A stretch of 42,079 bases of DNA from Candidatus Paceibacterota bacterium (GTDB taxonomy: Bacteria > Verrucomicrobiota > Verrucomicrobiia > Limisphaerales > UBA8199): positions 1 to 42,079 of the forward strand of contig DAOTCE010000041.1 of NCBI GenBank assembly GCA_035452965.1. The letters run 5' to 3'. Positions 25,803 through 33,494 of this stretch are shown here, piece by piece (position 1 is the stretch's first letter; every line of letters starts with the position of its first letter). The notes beneath the pieces are model-generated. The model was given only the letters and a program-made list of their open reading frames with translations. It had not been told where the DNA came from and did not search any database. Position numbers and translations under genes: made by a program.

Positions 25803-26591
25803 ATGCGCCTGACCGAGTCGGATTTGAAGTTTGTCGTGCAGACCGTGGCTACCCTGCGGCGGGACCATGACAACATCCTCAGTTTAGTCCGAGACAAGGA
25901 TGACCTGCTGGAGCTGATGCTGGAGGACCCGAAGCTGGCGGAGCGCTTGCTCGCCGGACGGGAAGTGTTCGTCCACGTCTCGCCGTACCTGACGTTTGCG
26001 GTGCTCCTGCGGCGCATCCAGCGCGATCTCGAAGGCCAGTCGTTCCTGATCGACCGCGACGCCCGCGGCAGGTCCATTCCCGTATTCGAGGCGCGGCGGG
26101 CCGTTCAACTGCTCAAAGACCCATCCACGCGCGAGTATCTGACCGAGATGCTCTGCTCGTTTGTGCGGACCAACACGGGCATGCTTTACTGGAAGGGGCA
26201 TGGCGCCTGGCACAAACGGAGAATCAGCGACATGGATATGGACGACATGATCGCGCTGTGCAACTTAGCGGAGCCGGCGTTTAAGCCGCGCCTGTACCGG
26301 CGCATTGCGGACATCGCGCTGTTCCTGACAGGCATCTACCCCGACCATGCGTCCTCTGCGGAAGGGCGGGCGCGGGGCCAAGCTGCCCGCCGGCGGACCG
26401 TGCCCGACTACGAGCGCGAAGGCCGGCGCTTCTATGCCCTCGCCGCGCGCGCACCTGAGCCGCCGTGGTCGGCCTCGGTTTTCGAGGGACTGGCCGAGCA
26501 ATTCACGCTCGCTCGCGAGGCGCTGACCGCGTTAAGCGACCGCTACCTCAAACCGCTCCGGGACCGGTATTTCGACTTGGCGGCCAATTGA
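25803..26591 (+). CDS. conserved-looking protein of unknown function
   Basis: The protein is 262 residues, mostly helical and soluble, with no signal peptide. I do not recognise the family. Visible features are a charged helical N-terminus (TVATLRRDHDNILSLVRDKDDLLELMLEDPKLAERLL), a VHVSPYLTFAVLLRRIQRDL segment, MLCSFVRTNTGMLYWKGHGAWHKRRISDMDMDDMIALCNLA, and RLYRRIADIALFLTGIYPDH. The last two look like a conserved core. It lies 189 bases after the radical SAM pair on the same strand and could be a partner of it. That is an inference from position only. The frame is open from 25677; I take the ATG at 25803 because the upstream part reads as non-coding. Confidence 0.7.
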   Translation: MRLTESDLKFVVQTVATLRRDHDNILSLVRDKDDLLELMLEDPKLAERLLAGREVFVHVSPYLTFAVLLRRIQRDLEGQSFLIDRDARGRSIPVFEARRAVQLLKDPSTREYLTEMLCSFVRTNTGMLYWKGHGAWHKRRISDMDMDDMIALCNLAEPAFKPRLYRRIADIALFLTGIYPDHASSAEGRARGQAARRRTVPDYEREGRRFYALAARAPEPPWSASVFEGLAEQFTLAREALTALSDRYLKPLRDRYFDLAAN

Positions 26592-26666
26592 TTGAGGATT
26601 CTGGTTGGCGCCCGGCATTCCCTGGCCTACCGTCGGCGCACCGCAGACGTTTTGATTAACTCGATT

Positions 26667-27896
26667 ATGCCGCGCACCACGATTCGCCGACCGGGATTCA
26701 TTATCACTCTGGGGGCGGTGTTGTTCGGCCTTGCTCTTGGCTCGAGCGCAGCCGAGCCGCGGATCCGCATTGATGCGGATTTTCCCGGCGGCAATATCGT
26801 GGTGGATTCCATCGCGGGCGACACGGTGACGCTGCACCAGGATTTGCGTGACACGGCGGGCAACTGGTTTTACTGGTGCTTTCGCGTTCGCGGTGCCGCG
26901 GGGCGAACCTTGCGCTTCGGCTTCTCTGAATCCAATCCCATCGGCACACGCGGACCAGCCCTCAGCTTGGACAGCGGCAAGTCCTGGACATGGCTGGGCA
27001 CAAATGCGGTGCAGGGAAAGGAGTTTTCCTGCGCCATTCCCCGAGGAGCGCGCGAAGCGCGATTCTGTTTCGCGATCCCTTACCTGGAGGGCAATCTCAA
27101 GGAATTCCTCAAACGCCATTCGCGCCACCCCAATCTGAAGGTGGAGTCGCTGTGCCGGACGCCGAAAGGCCGGCGCGTGGAACTGCTGCGGCTGGGCCGA
27201 CTGGACGGGAAGGCCGAACACGCCGTCCTCCTGACCTGCCGCCATCATGCCTGCGAGATGATCGCCAGCTACAGCCTCGAGGGCATCATGGAGGCGGTGC
27301 TCGATGCCGACGAAGGGCGCCGGCTGCGGGAGCAGGTGGAGTTCTTTGTGGTGCCGTTTATGGACAAGGACGGGGTCGAAGACGGCGACCAGGGTAAGAA
27401 CCGCAAGCCGCACGACCACAACCGCGACTATGATGGCAACAGCCTGTATGCCTCGGTGCGGGCGGTGCGCGAGCTGGTCGCGGGGCGTCTCGGCTCGCGG
27501 AAGATCGCTCTCGCGCTGGATATGCACTGCCCCCATATTCGCGGCGCTCGCAACGAGCACATCTACTTTGTCGGCGGGCCGGAGCCGGAGAATTGGGCCC
27601 GGGTGGGAGAGTTTTCGGAGGTGCTGCAGACGGTGCGGCGCGGGCCGCTTCGTTATCGGTCCTCGGACAACCTGCCGCACGGGCAGGCGTGGAACACCTT
27701 GTCCGGTCCGCCGCGCAGCTTCGGACAATGGGCCGCCGCGCAGCCGAACGTGCTCATCGGCACCAGCATCGAGATTCCTTACGCGAACGTGGGCAAAACA
27801 ACGGTTACGGCCGAGAATGCGCGCGCCTTCGGCCACGATCTGGCCCGGGCTATGGACCAATACCTCCTGCCGCCTTCAACGTCGGCGAGCCGCTAG
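26667..27896 (+). CDS. secreted M14-family zinc carboxypeptidase
   Basis: The 409-residue protein has a signal peptide (GFIITLGAVLFGLALGSSAAE, about 10-30). An N-terminal beta-rich domain (about 31-140) resembles that of cytosolic carboxypeptidases and related bacterial M14 proteins. The catalytic domain has the HxxE zinc pair (His194, Glu197 in RHHACE), NRDYDG, a third His in LDMHCPH (His287) and the catalytic Glu in TSIEIPY (Glu369). All expected residues are present, so it should be active in trimming C-terminal residues or peptidoglycan peptides; the specificity cannot be read from sequence. ATG 26667 leads into the signal peptide, while an earlier frame from 26592 would put 25 residues ahead of it. 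It is convergent with the esterase-like gene, 51 bases away. Confidence 0.88.
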   Translation: MPRTTIRRPGFIITLGAVLFGLALGSSAAEPRIRIDADFPGGNIVVDSIAGDTVTLHQDLRDTAGNWFYWCFRVRGAAGRTLRFGFSESNPIGTRGPALSLDSGKSWTWLGTNAVQGKEFSCAIPRGAREARFCFAIPYLEGNLKEFLKRHSRHPNLKVESLCRTPKGRRVELLRLGRLDGKAEHAVLLTCRHHACEMIASYSLEGIMEAVLDADEGRRLREQVEFFVVPFMDKDGVEDGDQGKNRKPHDHNRDYDGNSLYASVRAVRELVAGRLGSRKIALALDMHCPHIRGARNEHIYFVGGPEPENWARVGEFSEVLQTVRRGPLRYRSSDNLPHGQAWNTLSGPPRSFGQWAAAQPNVLIGTSIEIPYANVGKTTVTAENARAFGHDLARAMDQYLLPPSTSASR

Positions 27897-27947
27897 GACT
27901 GCGCGCTCGCCCCTGTTCGAGTCAGCGCGGCCAGGTCGTGGTTTGCG

Positions 27948-28925
27948 TTACGGGCTCAGAAACTTGTTCACGCGCGGCGACCCGGTGAGATAACCAAGCG
28001 AGGTGAGGAATTGGTCTGCCTTCTCCAGGGTCTCGCGGAAGTACCGGGTATTCCGGCGGCCAAAGTTGAAGAAGCCATGCCCCTGGCCGGCAAAGCCGAC
28101 GAGCTCGCACCGGTTGCCGGCAGCCTTCATCTTCGCGGCGAAGGCCTCAGCCGTAGCGAAAGGGACGGTGGTATCGGCCTTGCCATGCAGGACGAGCATT
28201 GGGGGGGCGCCTGCCCGAACGTGGTGAGCGGGAGAAATCAACCGCGGCTCGATCCCCAGGCGCGCGGCGCTGGCCCGTGACGCAAACGCCGCAAGGTTCG
28301 TGCTCGCCAGTGGCGCCAAAACCAGCACGGGGTTGAACAGCACCGCCGCGTTCGGCACCGCGCTGACGGAGGTATCCTCGCCGGGTTCATCCAGCCCCGG
28401 CACGACTGCGGCACACGCGGCGATGTGGCCGCCGGCCGAGCCCCCGGCTGCGACTACGCAATTGGGATCAATGCCCAGCCGCGCGGCGTTCTTGCGCACC
28501 CAGCGAATGGCAGACTTGGCATCCGCCACACATTGGGCCGCTTTGGCGCCCTGGCGGGAGGCGACGCGGTAGTCGGCCGCAATCGCCACCATCCCCCGCG
28601 AAGCGAAATACTGGCACTGTTTCTCGAATTGCTGGGGTGAACCCGAAGTCCAGCCGCCGCCGAAGAAGAACACGATCGCCGGGCGCTGATTCGTCCGCGC
28701 GCTGTCTTTCGGGGTGAAGACATAGAGCTGGAGGTTGGTCTGGCCAATAGTCTTGTAGGTTTCGGCGCGCGCCTCCGGCAGGACCGGGGGGTAGGTGCGC
28801 GGGCGAACGGTGCGCGCGGCCTCCGCCTGACCGCCCCCAAGCCCGGAGGCCGATAAGGCCAAGGCCAGCCCGGCGCAGAAGAGGGAGATGCGATGTGGAG
28901 TGCGGCGCATTTGTTGGCCTGTCAT
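27948..28925 (-). CDS. secreted alpha/beta-hydrolase, esterase-like
   Basis: The 325-residue protein carries a signal peptide (about 7-37) and an alpha/beta-hydrolase domain of the esterase/BD-FAE type. It has an oxyanion-hole string FFFGGGW (about 86-92, in place of the usual HGGGW), the nucleophile motif GGSAGG (Ser163), an acid in LHGKADTTVPF and a His in GQGHGFFN. Secreted members often remove acetyl groups from polysaccharides, which would fit the sulfatases in the window, but no substrate is proven. The start could be 28925 or 28910. 28925 is chosen, and the difference does not affect the signal peptide. Confidence 0.87.
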   Translation of the reverse strand: MTGQQMRRTPHRISLFCAGLALALSASGLGGGQAEAARTVRPRTYPPVLPEARAETYKTIGQTNLQLYVFTPKDSARTNQRPAIVFFFGGGWTSGSPQQFEKQCQYFASRGMVAIAADYRVASRQGAKAAQCVADAKSAIRWVRKNAARLGIDPNCVVAAGGSAGGHIAACAAVVPGLDEPGEDTSVSAVPNAAVLFNPVLVLAPLASTNLAAFASRASAARLGIEPRLISPAHHVRAGAPPMLVLHGKADTTVPFATAEAFAAKMKAAGNRCELVGFAGQGHGFFNFGRRNTRYFRETLEKADQFLTSLGYLTGSPRVNKFLSP

Positions 28926-29095
28926 AAACTTGGTCCGCAACCAGAGTCGAGCTGTCCCCCTGCGAAGTCAAGAGTGCGCCTGCATCATGCGGGAATGTCC
29001 TCTAAACGGCATTGGGGCGGAATGCGCATGGCGCGGCTTGGGCGGATTATAGAAATCCCTCGTGCCACGTCGGCCGGGCGGGTAGCATCACTCCA

Positions 29096-29935
29096 ATGTC
29101 CGCTGCGTATAATCAACTGCTCGACGGGATCATCCAACATCTGGAAGAGCTGAATGAGCGCGGTGTCCGCTTTGTTTCCGTCTCGCCGGAAACGCTGGCG
29201 GGGTTATCGCGGCGTCCGCCGGTTGTCCCGGCCGGGCGCCCCGCAGCGCCTGCGCCGCAGCCAGTTGTTCGGCCGCCCGTGAAACCGCAATTGGATGTTC
29301 CTAAGCCGGTCGAAGCAACTGTACCCGCGTTCGCTGAATTGCGACAGCGCGTATCCGCTTGCGTGAAATGCTCCCACCTCGCCGCCTCCCGCAAGAATGT
29401 CGTCTTCGGCGTGGGCAGCATCAACGCGCAGCTCATGTTCATTGGCGAAGCGCCGGGAGCCGACGAAGACCAGCAGGGCGAGCCTTTTGTGGGCAAGGCC
29501 GGGCAGTTGCTGACCAAGATCATCCAAACCATGGGCCTCACCCGGGAAACGGTCTATATCGGCAACATCCTGAAGTGCCGGCCCGACACTCCCGGTAAGG
29601 CGTCGGGCAACCGCAAACCCACCCCGGCGGAGATGCAGACGTGCATACCCTACCTCCACGAGCAGATTGACTTGATACGGCCCAAGGTCATCGTGGCCCT
29701 GGGCGCGACGGCCGTGGAAGGGTTGCTGGGCAAAACCCTTGCCATCACCCGCCTCCGCGGCCAATGGCGCACCTACCGTGGCATCCCCCTCATGCCCACC
29801 TACCACCCGGCCTACCTGCTGCGAAACCAGGCCCTTGCCGAGAAGCGCCGGGTCTGGGAAGACATGTTGCAGGTCATGGAGAAGCTTGATTTGCCAATCA
29901 GCGAGAAGCAGCGCCGGTTCTTCCTGAAAGGCTGA
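29096..29935 (+). CDS. uracil-DNA glycosylase, family 4 (Fe-S)
   Basis: The protein excises uracil from DNA as the first step of base-excision repair. It has 279 residues. A Pro-rich, low-complexity N-terminal extension (about 35-75) precedes the catalytic domain. The family 4 signatures are GEAPGADED (about 117-125), the Cys ligands of the 4Fe-4S cluster (Cys89, Cys92, Cys161, Cys183), and HPAYLLR (about 237-243) near the C-terminus. The Pro-rich linker is longer than the minimal enzyme needs and may connect to the short helical N-terminus (about 5-25), a possible interaction element. ATG 29096 is chosen because upstream in-frame sequence reads as non-coding. Confidence 0.93.
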   Translation: MSAAYNQLLDGIIQHLEELNERGVRFVSVSPETLAGLSRRPPVVPAGRPAAPAPQPVVRPPVKPQLDVPKPVEATVPAFAELRQRVSACVKCSHLAASRKNVVFGVGSINAQLMFIGEAPGADEDQQGEPFVGKAGQLLTKIIQTMGLTRETVYIGNILKCRPDTPGKASGNRKPTPAEMQTCIPYLHEQIDLIRPKVIVALGATAVEGLLGKTLAITRLRGQWRTYRGIPLMPTYHPAYLLRNQALAEKRRVWEDMLQVMEKLDLPISEKQRRFFLKG

Positions 29936-30274
29936 AAAGTCGTCTCCCCGGGCAGGTGAGTTCAAGACCTGCGCCGCAAGCCGGGTGTATCCGTCCACGC
30001 GCGCTGGCTGCCGCCCCTCCCCCAGAGCTGGAGCACATCCCATGCCCAAGCCATCTGCGGCGATGGGACGGTGCCAATCCGGCGGGACCCCTGTGTGTAT
30101 CCCATGGGGGTCGGCCCCCATGGGAACCACACCGGGGCATAACGGGTGTCACAGCGTTGTCACACCGGGGCGGCCAATCGGTCCAGGAAAAGGGGGCTGG
30201 ATTGATGAATTGCTGTAATTAGGCCGCGGATGCCGCTTGCGGCTGCACGCCTTTCGGCTATAACTCCCGCGCTC
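29936..30274. other. intergenic region with a long imperfect hairpin
   Basis: These 339 bases separate the glycosylase and DedA genes and contain no credible gene. They hold a strong hairpin at 30088-30137 (listed separately) and a second, weaker inverted repeat at about 30148-30169 (GGTGTCACA...TGTCACACC with one mismatch). Both could be a transcription terminator for the glycosylase gene or a small palindromic repeat unit. The remaining sequence shows nothing notable. Confidence 0.4.
30088..30137. repeat. long palindromic hairpin, terminator or REP-like element
   Basis: The core is a perfect 11-base inverted repeat, TCCCATGGGGG (30100-30110) and CCCCCATGGGA (30115-30125), around the 4-base loop TCGG. 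The arms extend outward with mismatches (CCCC-GTGTG on the left against CACAC-GGGG on the right), giving about 50 bases of foldback. No U-tract follows, so I cannot say whether it terminates transcription or is a dispersed repeat. Confidence 0.6.
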
Positions 30275-30949
30275 ATGCTCAAAACGCTCATTGATTGGTA
30301 TCTGCGCACGCTGGAAAGCGGCGGTTTTGCGCTGGTGGCCCTGTTGATGGCCATCGAAAGCTCGATCGTCCCGCTGCCCAGCGAGGTCGTCATCCCCCCC
30401 GCGGCGCATCTGGCATGGAACGATGGCATCCATTTCCTCGGCCTCCACTTCACCGGGTGGTCAGGCCAGGTTGGCCTGGTAATCGCCGGGGCGGTGGGTT
30501 CCTGGCTCGGCGCAACGGCGATGTACTGGGCTTCACGGCTTGCCGGACGGCCTTTGGTGATGCGCTATGGCCGTTACTTCCTGATCTCGCCCGCCAAGGT
30601 GGAAGGGGCTGAGCGCTGGGCGGCCAACTACGGGTCCTTTGGCATCTTCGCCTCGCGGCTGCTGCCTGTGGTCAGGCATCTTATCGGCATCCCGGCCGGC
30701 ATTGTGCGTATGGACTACCTGAAGTTTTCAATCTACACGCTGATCGGTTCGGCAATTTGGTCCGCAGTGTTGTGTTGGCTGGGGGTTAAGGTCGGCGCCG
30801 ATATCACCAAGGGCGAGATGCACAAAGTCACCTACTGGTTGTTCGGCTTTCTGGTTGTGGTCGGCGTGATGTATTACTTCTTTGTCCACCGCCACATGCA
30901 GCAGCGGAATCCGCCGCCGCCCGGCACCGACAAAGCTAAGGGCCGGTAA
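30275..30949 (+). CDS. DedA-family integral membrane protein
   Basis: The 224-residue protein has four or five hydrophobic segments and the hallmarks of the DedA/SNARE-associated family. They are the acidic-proline motif ESSIVPLPSE (about 28-37), a reentrant-type GSWLGATAMYWASRLAG segment, and FASRLLPVVRHLIGIPAG with the conserved Arg residues (about 125-142). DedA proteins are implicated in lipid-carrier or phospholipid flipping, including undecaprenyl phosphate recycling in some members. Its start is at ATG 30275, which avoids a 15-residue unsupported extension from 30230. The last 14 bases overlap the 3' end of the convergent small DHp-like gene. Confidence 0.92.
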   Translation: MLKTLIDWYLRTLESGGFALVALLMAIESSIVPLPSEVVIPPAAHLAWNDGIHFLGLHFTGWSGQVGLVIAGAVGSWLGATAMYWASRLAGRPLVMRYGRYFLISPAKVEGAERWAANYGSFGIFASRLLPVVRHLIGIPAGIVRMDYLKFSIYTLIGSAIWSAVLCWLGVKVGADITKGEMHKVTYWLFGFLVVVGVMYYFFVHRHMQQRNPPPPGTDKAKGR

Positions 30950-31199
30950 CACCCAGCAGCCGCTCGAATTCAGCCGAGAATTTCTGGAGGGCGTCGCCAA
31001 TGCGCTGCGGTTGCTTGGTGATCGTCTCCATCATGCTCTCCGCTGTCTCGGGCCTGTAACGGATCAACTCCACAGATGCGACGATCAACGACAGGTAGTT
31101 GTTGATGTCGTGGCGCATGAGCGACAGCTTGGAGTTCAACTCAGTGACTTGTGCGGCGGTCAAAGAGACTGATTGCTCGGGCAAAGGCATCGCTGACAA
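30936..31199 (-). CDS. small protein resembling a lone histidine-kinase phosphoacceptor (DHp) domain
   Basis: The protein is 87 residues. The stretch LSLMRHDINNYLSLIVASVELI (about 25-46) matches the H-box pattern of histidine-kinase dimerisation domains, with His30 followed by Asp and Asn residues and a hydrophobic helix. A second amphipathic helix (about 51-83) completes a helical hairpin. There is no ATPase domain, so it could be a phosphotransfer partner or a remnant. It lies downstream of the beta-helix gene on the same strand (144-base gap) and its 3' end overlaps dedA by 14 bases. The ATG at 31199 is taken; ATG 31190 is also possible. Confidence 0.65.
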   Translation of the reverse strand: MSAMPLPEQSVSLTAAQVTELNSKLSLMRHDINNYLSLIVASVELIRYRPETAESMMETITKQPQRIGDALQKFSAEFERLLGVTGP

Positions 31200-31343
31200 T
31201 GTGCTGTAAATGAGCTGTAAGGCAAGGGAGTTTGCGCTGTCCCAGGGCGTTCCTGAAAAGCCTGCCAGTCACGCCTTATACCCTCCGGATTGGCCCGCCA
31301 GTCCAATGTCGGCGGTTGGTTGTTCGCTGGCGGCGTCCTGGCG

Positions 31344-33494
31344 TCAGTGGCTGGCCCTTGCACCGGGCAGGCTGGACCGCAGCTTATCGCGGCGCAGGCC
31401 GATTTCCCCGAACGGAATGGGCTTGAAACCGAGCTCCCAGGCGGGGGAACTGCGGAGGAGGGCAAAGTCCTGAGCGCGCGGCGGGTCGCCGGGCGGGCGG
31501 CGGAAGGCGGTGACGGCGTTGGTGAGATTGTTGTCCAGGCGGATCATGTCGGCGGTGGCAAGCCAATAGGCGTGCAGCCACCTGCCGACGCACACGTTGT
31601 GCCCGACGACATTGCCCTCGGGGGGCACGCCCTTGAAATCGGCGCCGGTTATGGGAGGGCCGCCGGGCGGGCCGTAATATTGATCGAGGGCCTTGAGAGC
31701 GGGGTAGCGGTCGCGGTAAAGGGACAGTGGAACCTCGGTAAGGCGGAGGCGCATCGTGTTGTTCACCATGTTATGCCAGACGGGGTTCGGGTTGAGCCCG
31801 CGGCCATCCAATTCCACCGCGTAATCGCAGTCCACGAAGATATTATTGAGCACCTGGTGATCCCGCCCGCCGCCGAGAAAGACGGCTCGTTTGACCTGGT
31901 AAAAGACATTGCCGAGGATTTCCGTGCCGCTGACGTTGTCGTCCATATAGACGCCCATTGAACCCATGCCGACCCCGCCGGGGGCGTGGAGGAAGTTGTG
32001 GCGGATGCGGTTGCCGCGGTAGGTGTAGTCACGCCCGGTGTAGATGGCGCCGACATCCCCGGTCTCCAGGGCATAGCGGTAGATTTCGTTGAATTCCAGC
32101 AGATGATCGTTGCCGTTGAAGAGGATGGCACAATGGGGGTGGTCGTGGATAAGATTGTGCGACGCGCGCAAGCCCACGCCGCCGATGAGGACAGCGGGCA
32201 CGTAGCATTTGGACCAGCGACCCTGGCGGGCGAAATGGCAGTTCTCGACGTAATGCCCTCCGGGCCGGAGGGTTTGGCGGTCACCGCCGTCCATGGAAAC
32301 ACCGCCATCGCCCGTGTCAAAGATGTCGCACCCGCTCACGCCATGGCCCGTGCCGCCAGTGATGGTGACGCCGTAGTCGCCAATGTTGCGGATGAGGCAG
32401 CCGGCAATAAGGTTGCTGGTGCCGCCCCGGATCTCGACGGCGTTGCCACGATTGGCTTCGAAGATCAGACCGCGGAAGGTGACATGCGAGGCGTTGGTGA
32501 GGACGAGGAGTGGCTTGGCCAGGAGTGAGAGCAGAATTTCGGGCGCGCCAGAGGACTGGCGCACGCCTGGATCCGGCGGCCAGAAATAGAGCAGGCCGGC
32601 GTTGCGGTCCAGGAACCACTCGCCCGGCTGGTCAAGCTCTTCCATCACATTCAGGAAATAGAACCGCTGCTTCTTGCGGAAGCTGTAGAGGCCGTAGGGC
32701 GCGGCGGTCTTGATGTGTCGGCGGTCCACATCAATTGAGGCGACGCGTTCATAGGAGTTGGCCCAGTCCCAAGACCAGTAACCGTGGACCCAGAGCTCGC
32801 TGATGTCCCTCCACCCGCGCGGGCGGTCGCCGTTGTAGAGGAAGCCGTCCTCCAACTTGCCGACGTCCTTCCCCCATTCGTTCTTGGCCGCGCCGGCCTC
32901 GGGCCAGCCGGCGATGCGCTCCCACTCACCTTCGTTCGGCCAGCGGGCCAGCGTCATCGGGCGGCCGCCGAAGAACAACTCGCAGTGGGCTGCCGTGAGT
33001 GGACGAGCGAATCCCCGCGATTGCATTTGGCCGAAATCGGTGATGCCAAGGGTTCTGAGGTTGACCTGCACGATATGCTCGCGTCCAGGCTCAGGGAGGC
33101 GGCCAAGGGTTGCGGGATCGGTGACGGGCACGAAGCCGGAGAGTGGTCGGCCGCCCAGCAGGCGGACCGTCTCGCCCTTGATGGCGCTCCAACAGACGGG
33201 AGTATTCGGCGTGCCGGAGTCCTCGGCAGTAAGATCGAGTGCGTTGGTGCGGAAGTAATCGCCCGCCCGGAGCCAGATGGTGAGGGCACCTTTGGATGGC
33301 TTGTGGTTCTGCCTGAGGCGGCGAGCCTCGTCGCGGGCGCGTTCAAGCGTGGCGAATGGCCTGGCCCGCGTGCCGGCATTGGAGTCGCTGCCGGCGGGGG
33401 AGACGTAAAGGTCTGCCGCGGGGCAGACTGGCGCGAGAAGGAGCGCTGCGCCGAGCGCTGCCCAGCGCGGCAGATCCTGCCAGGCAGCGGTCAC
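31344..33494 (-). CDS. secreted right-handed beta-helix protein
   Basis: The 716-residue protein has a signal peptide (about 8-27). It opens with the DUF1565-like entry sequence DLYVSPAGSDSNAGTRARPFATLERARDEAR (about 28-58), and from about residue 330 to 560 carries coils typical of parallel beta-helices (HVTFRGLIFEANRGNAVEI, LIAGCLIRNIGDYGVTITGG, GVSGCDIFDTGDGGVSM, LLEFNEIYRY, EILGNVFYQVKRAVFLGGG). This fold houses many polysaccharide lyases and hydrolases; the exact activity cannot be assigned. It starts with GTG at 33494, overlapping the stop of the upstream aminotransferase (GTGA), so translation is probably coupled. The secreted location fits a polysaccharide-degrading role alongside the sulfatases. 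Confidence 0.88.
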   Translation of the reverse strand: MTAAWQDLPRWAALGAALLLAPVCPAADLYVSPAGSDSNAGTRARPFATLERARDEARRLRQNHKPSKGALTIWLRAGDYFRTNALDLTAEDSGTPNTPVCWSAIKGETVRLLGGRPLSGFVPVTDPATLGRLPEPGREHIVQVNLRTLGITDFGQMQSRGFARPLTAAHCELFFGGRPMTLARWPNEGEWERIAGWPEAGAAKNEWGKDVGKLEDGFLYNGDRPRGWRDISELWVHGYWSWDWANSYERVASIDVDRRHIKTAAPYGLYSFRKKQRFYFLNVMEELDQPGEWFLDRNAGLLYFWPPDPGVRQSSGAPEILLSLLAKPLLVLTNASHVTFRGLIFEANRGNAVEIRGGTSNLIAGCLIRNIGDYGVTITGGTGHGVSGCDIFDTGDGGVSMDGGDRQTLRPGGHYVENCHFARQGRWSKCYVPAVLIGGVGLRASHNLIHDHPHCAILFNGNDHLLEFNEIYRYALETGDVGAIYTGRDYTYRGNRIRHNFLHAPGGVGMGSMGVYMDDNVSGTEILGNVFYQVKRAVFLGGGRDHQVLNNIFVDCDYAVELDGRGLNPNPVWHNMVNNTMRLRLTEVPLSLYRDRYPALKALDQYYGPPGGPPITGADFKGVPPEGNVVGHNVCVGRWLHAYWLATADMIRLDNNLTNAVTAFRRPPGDPPRAQDFALLRSSPAWELGFKPIPFGEIGLRRDKLRSSLPGARASH

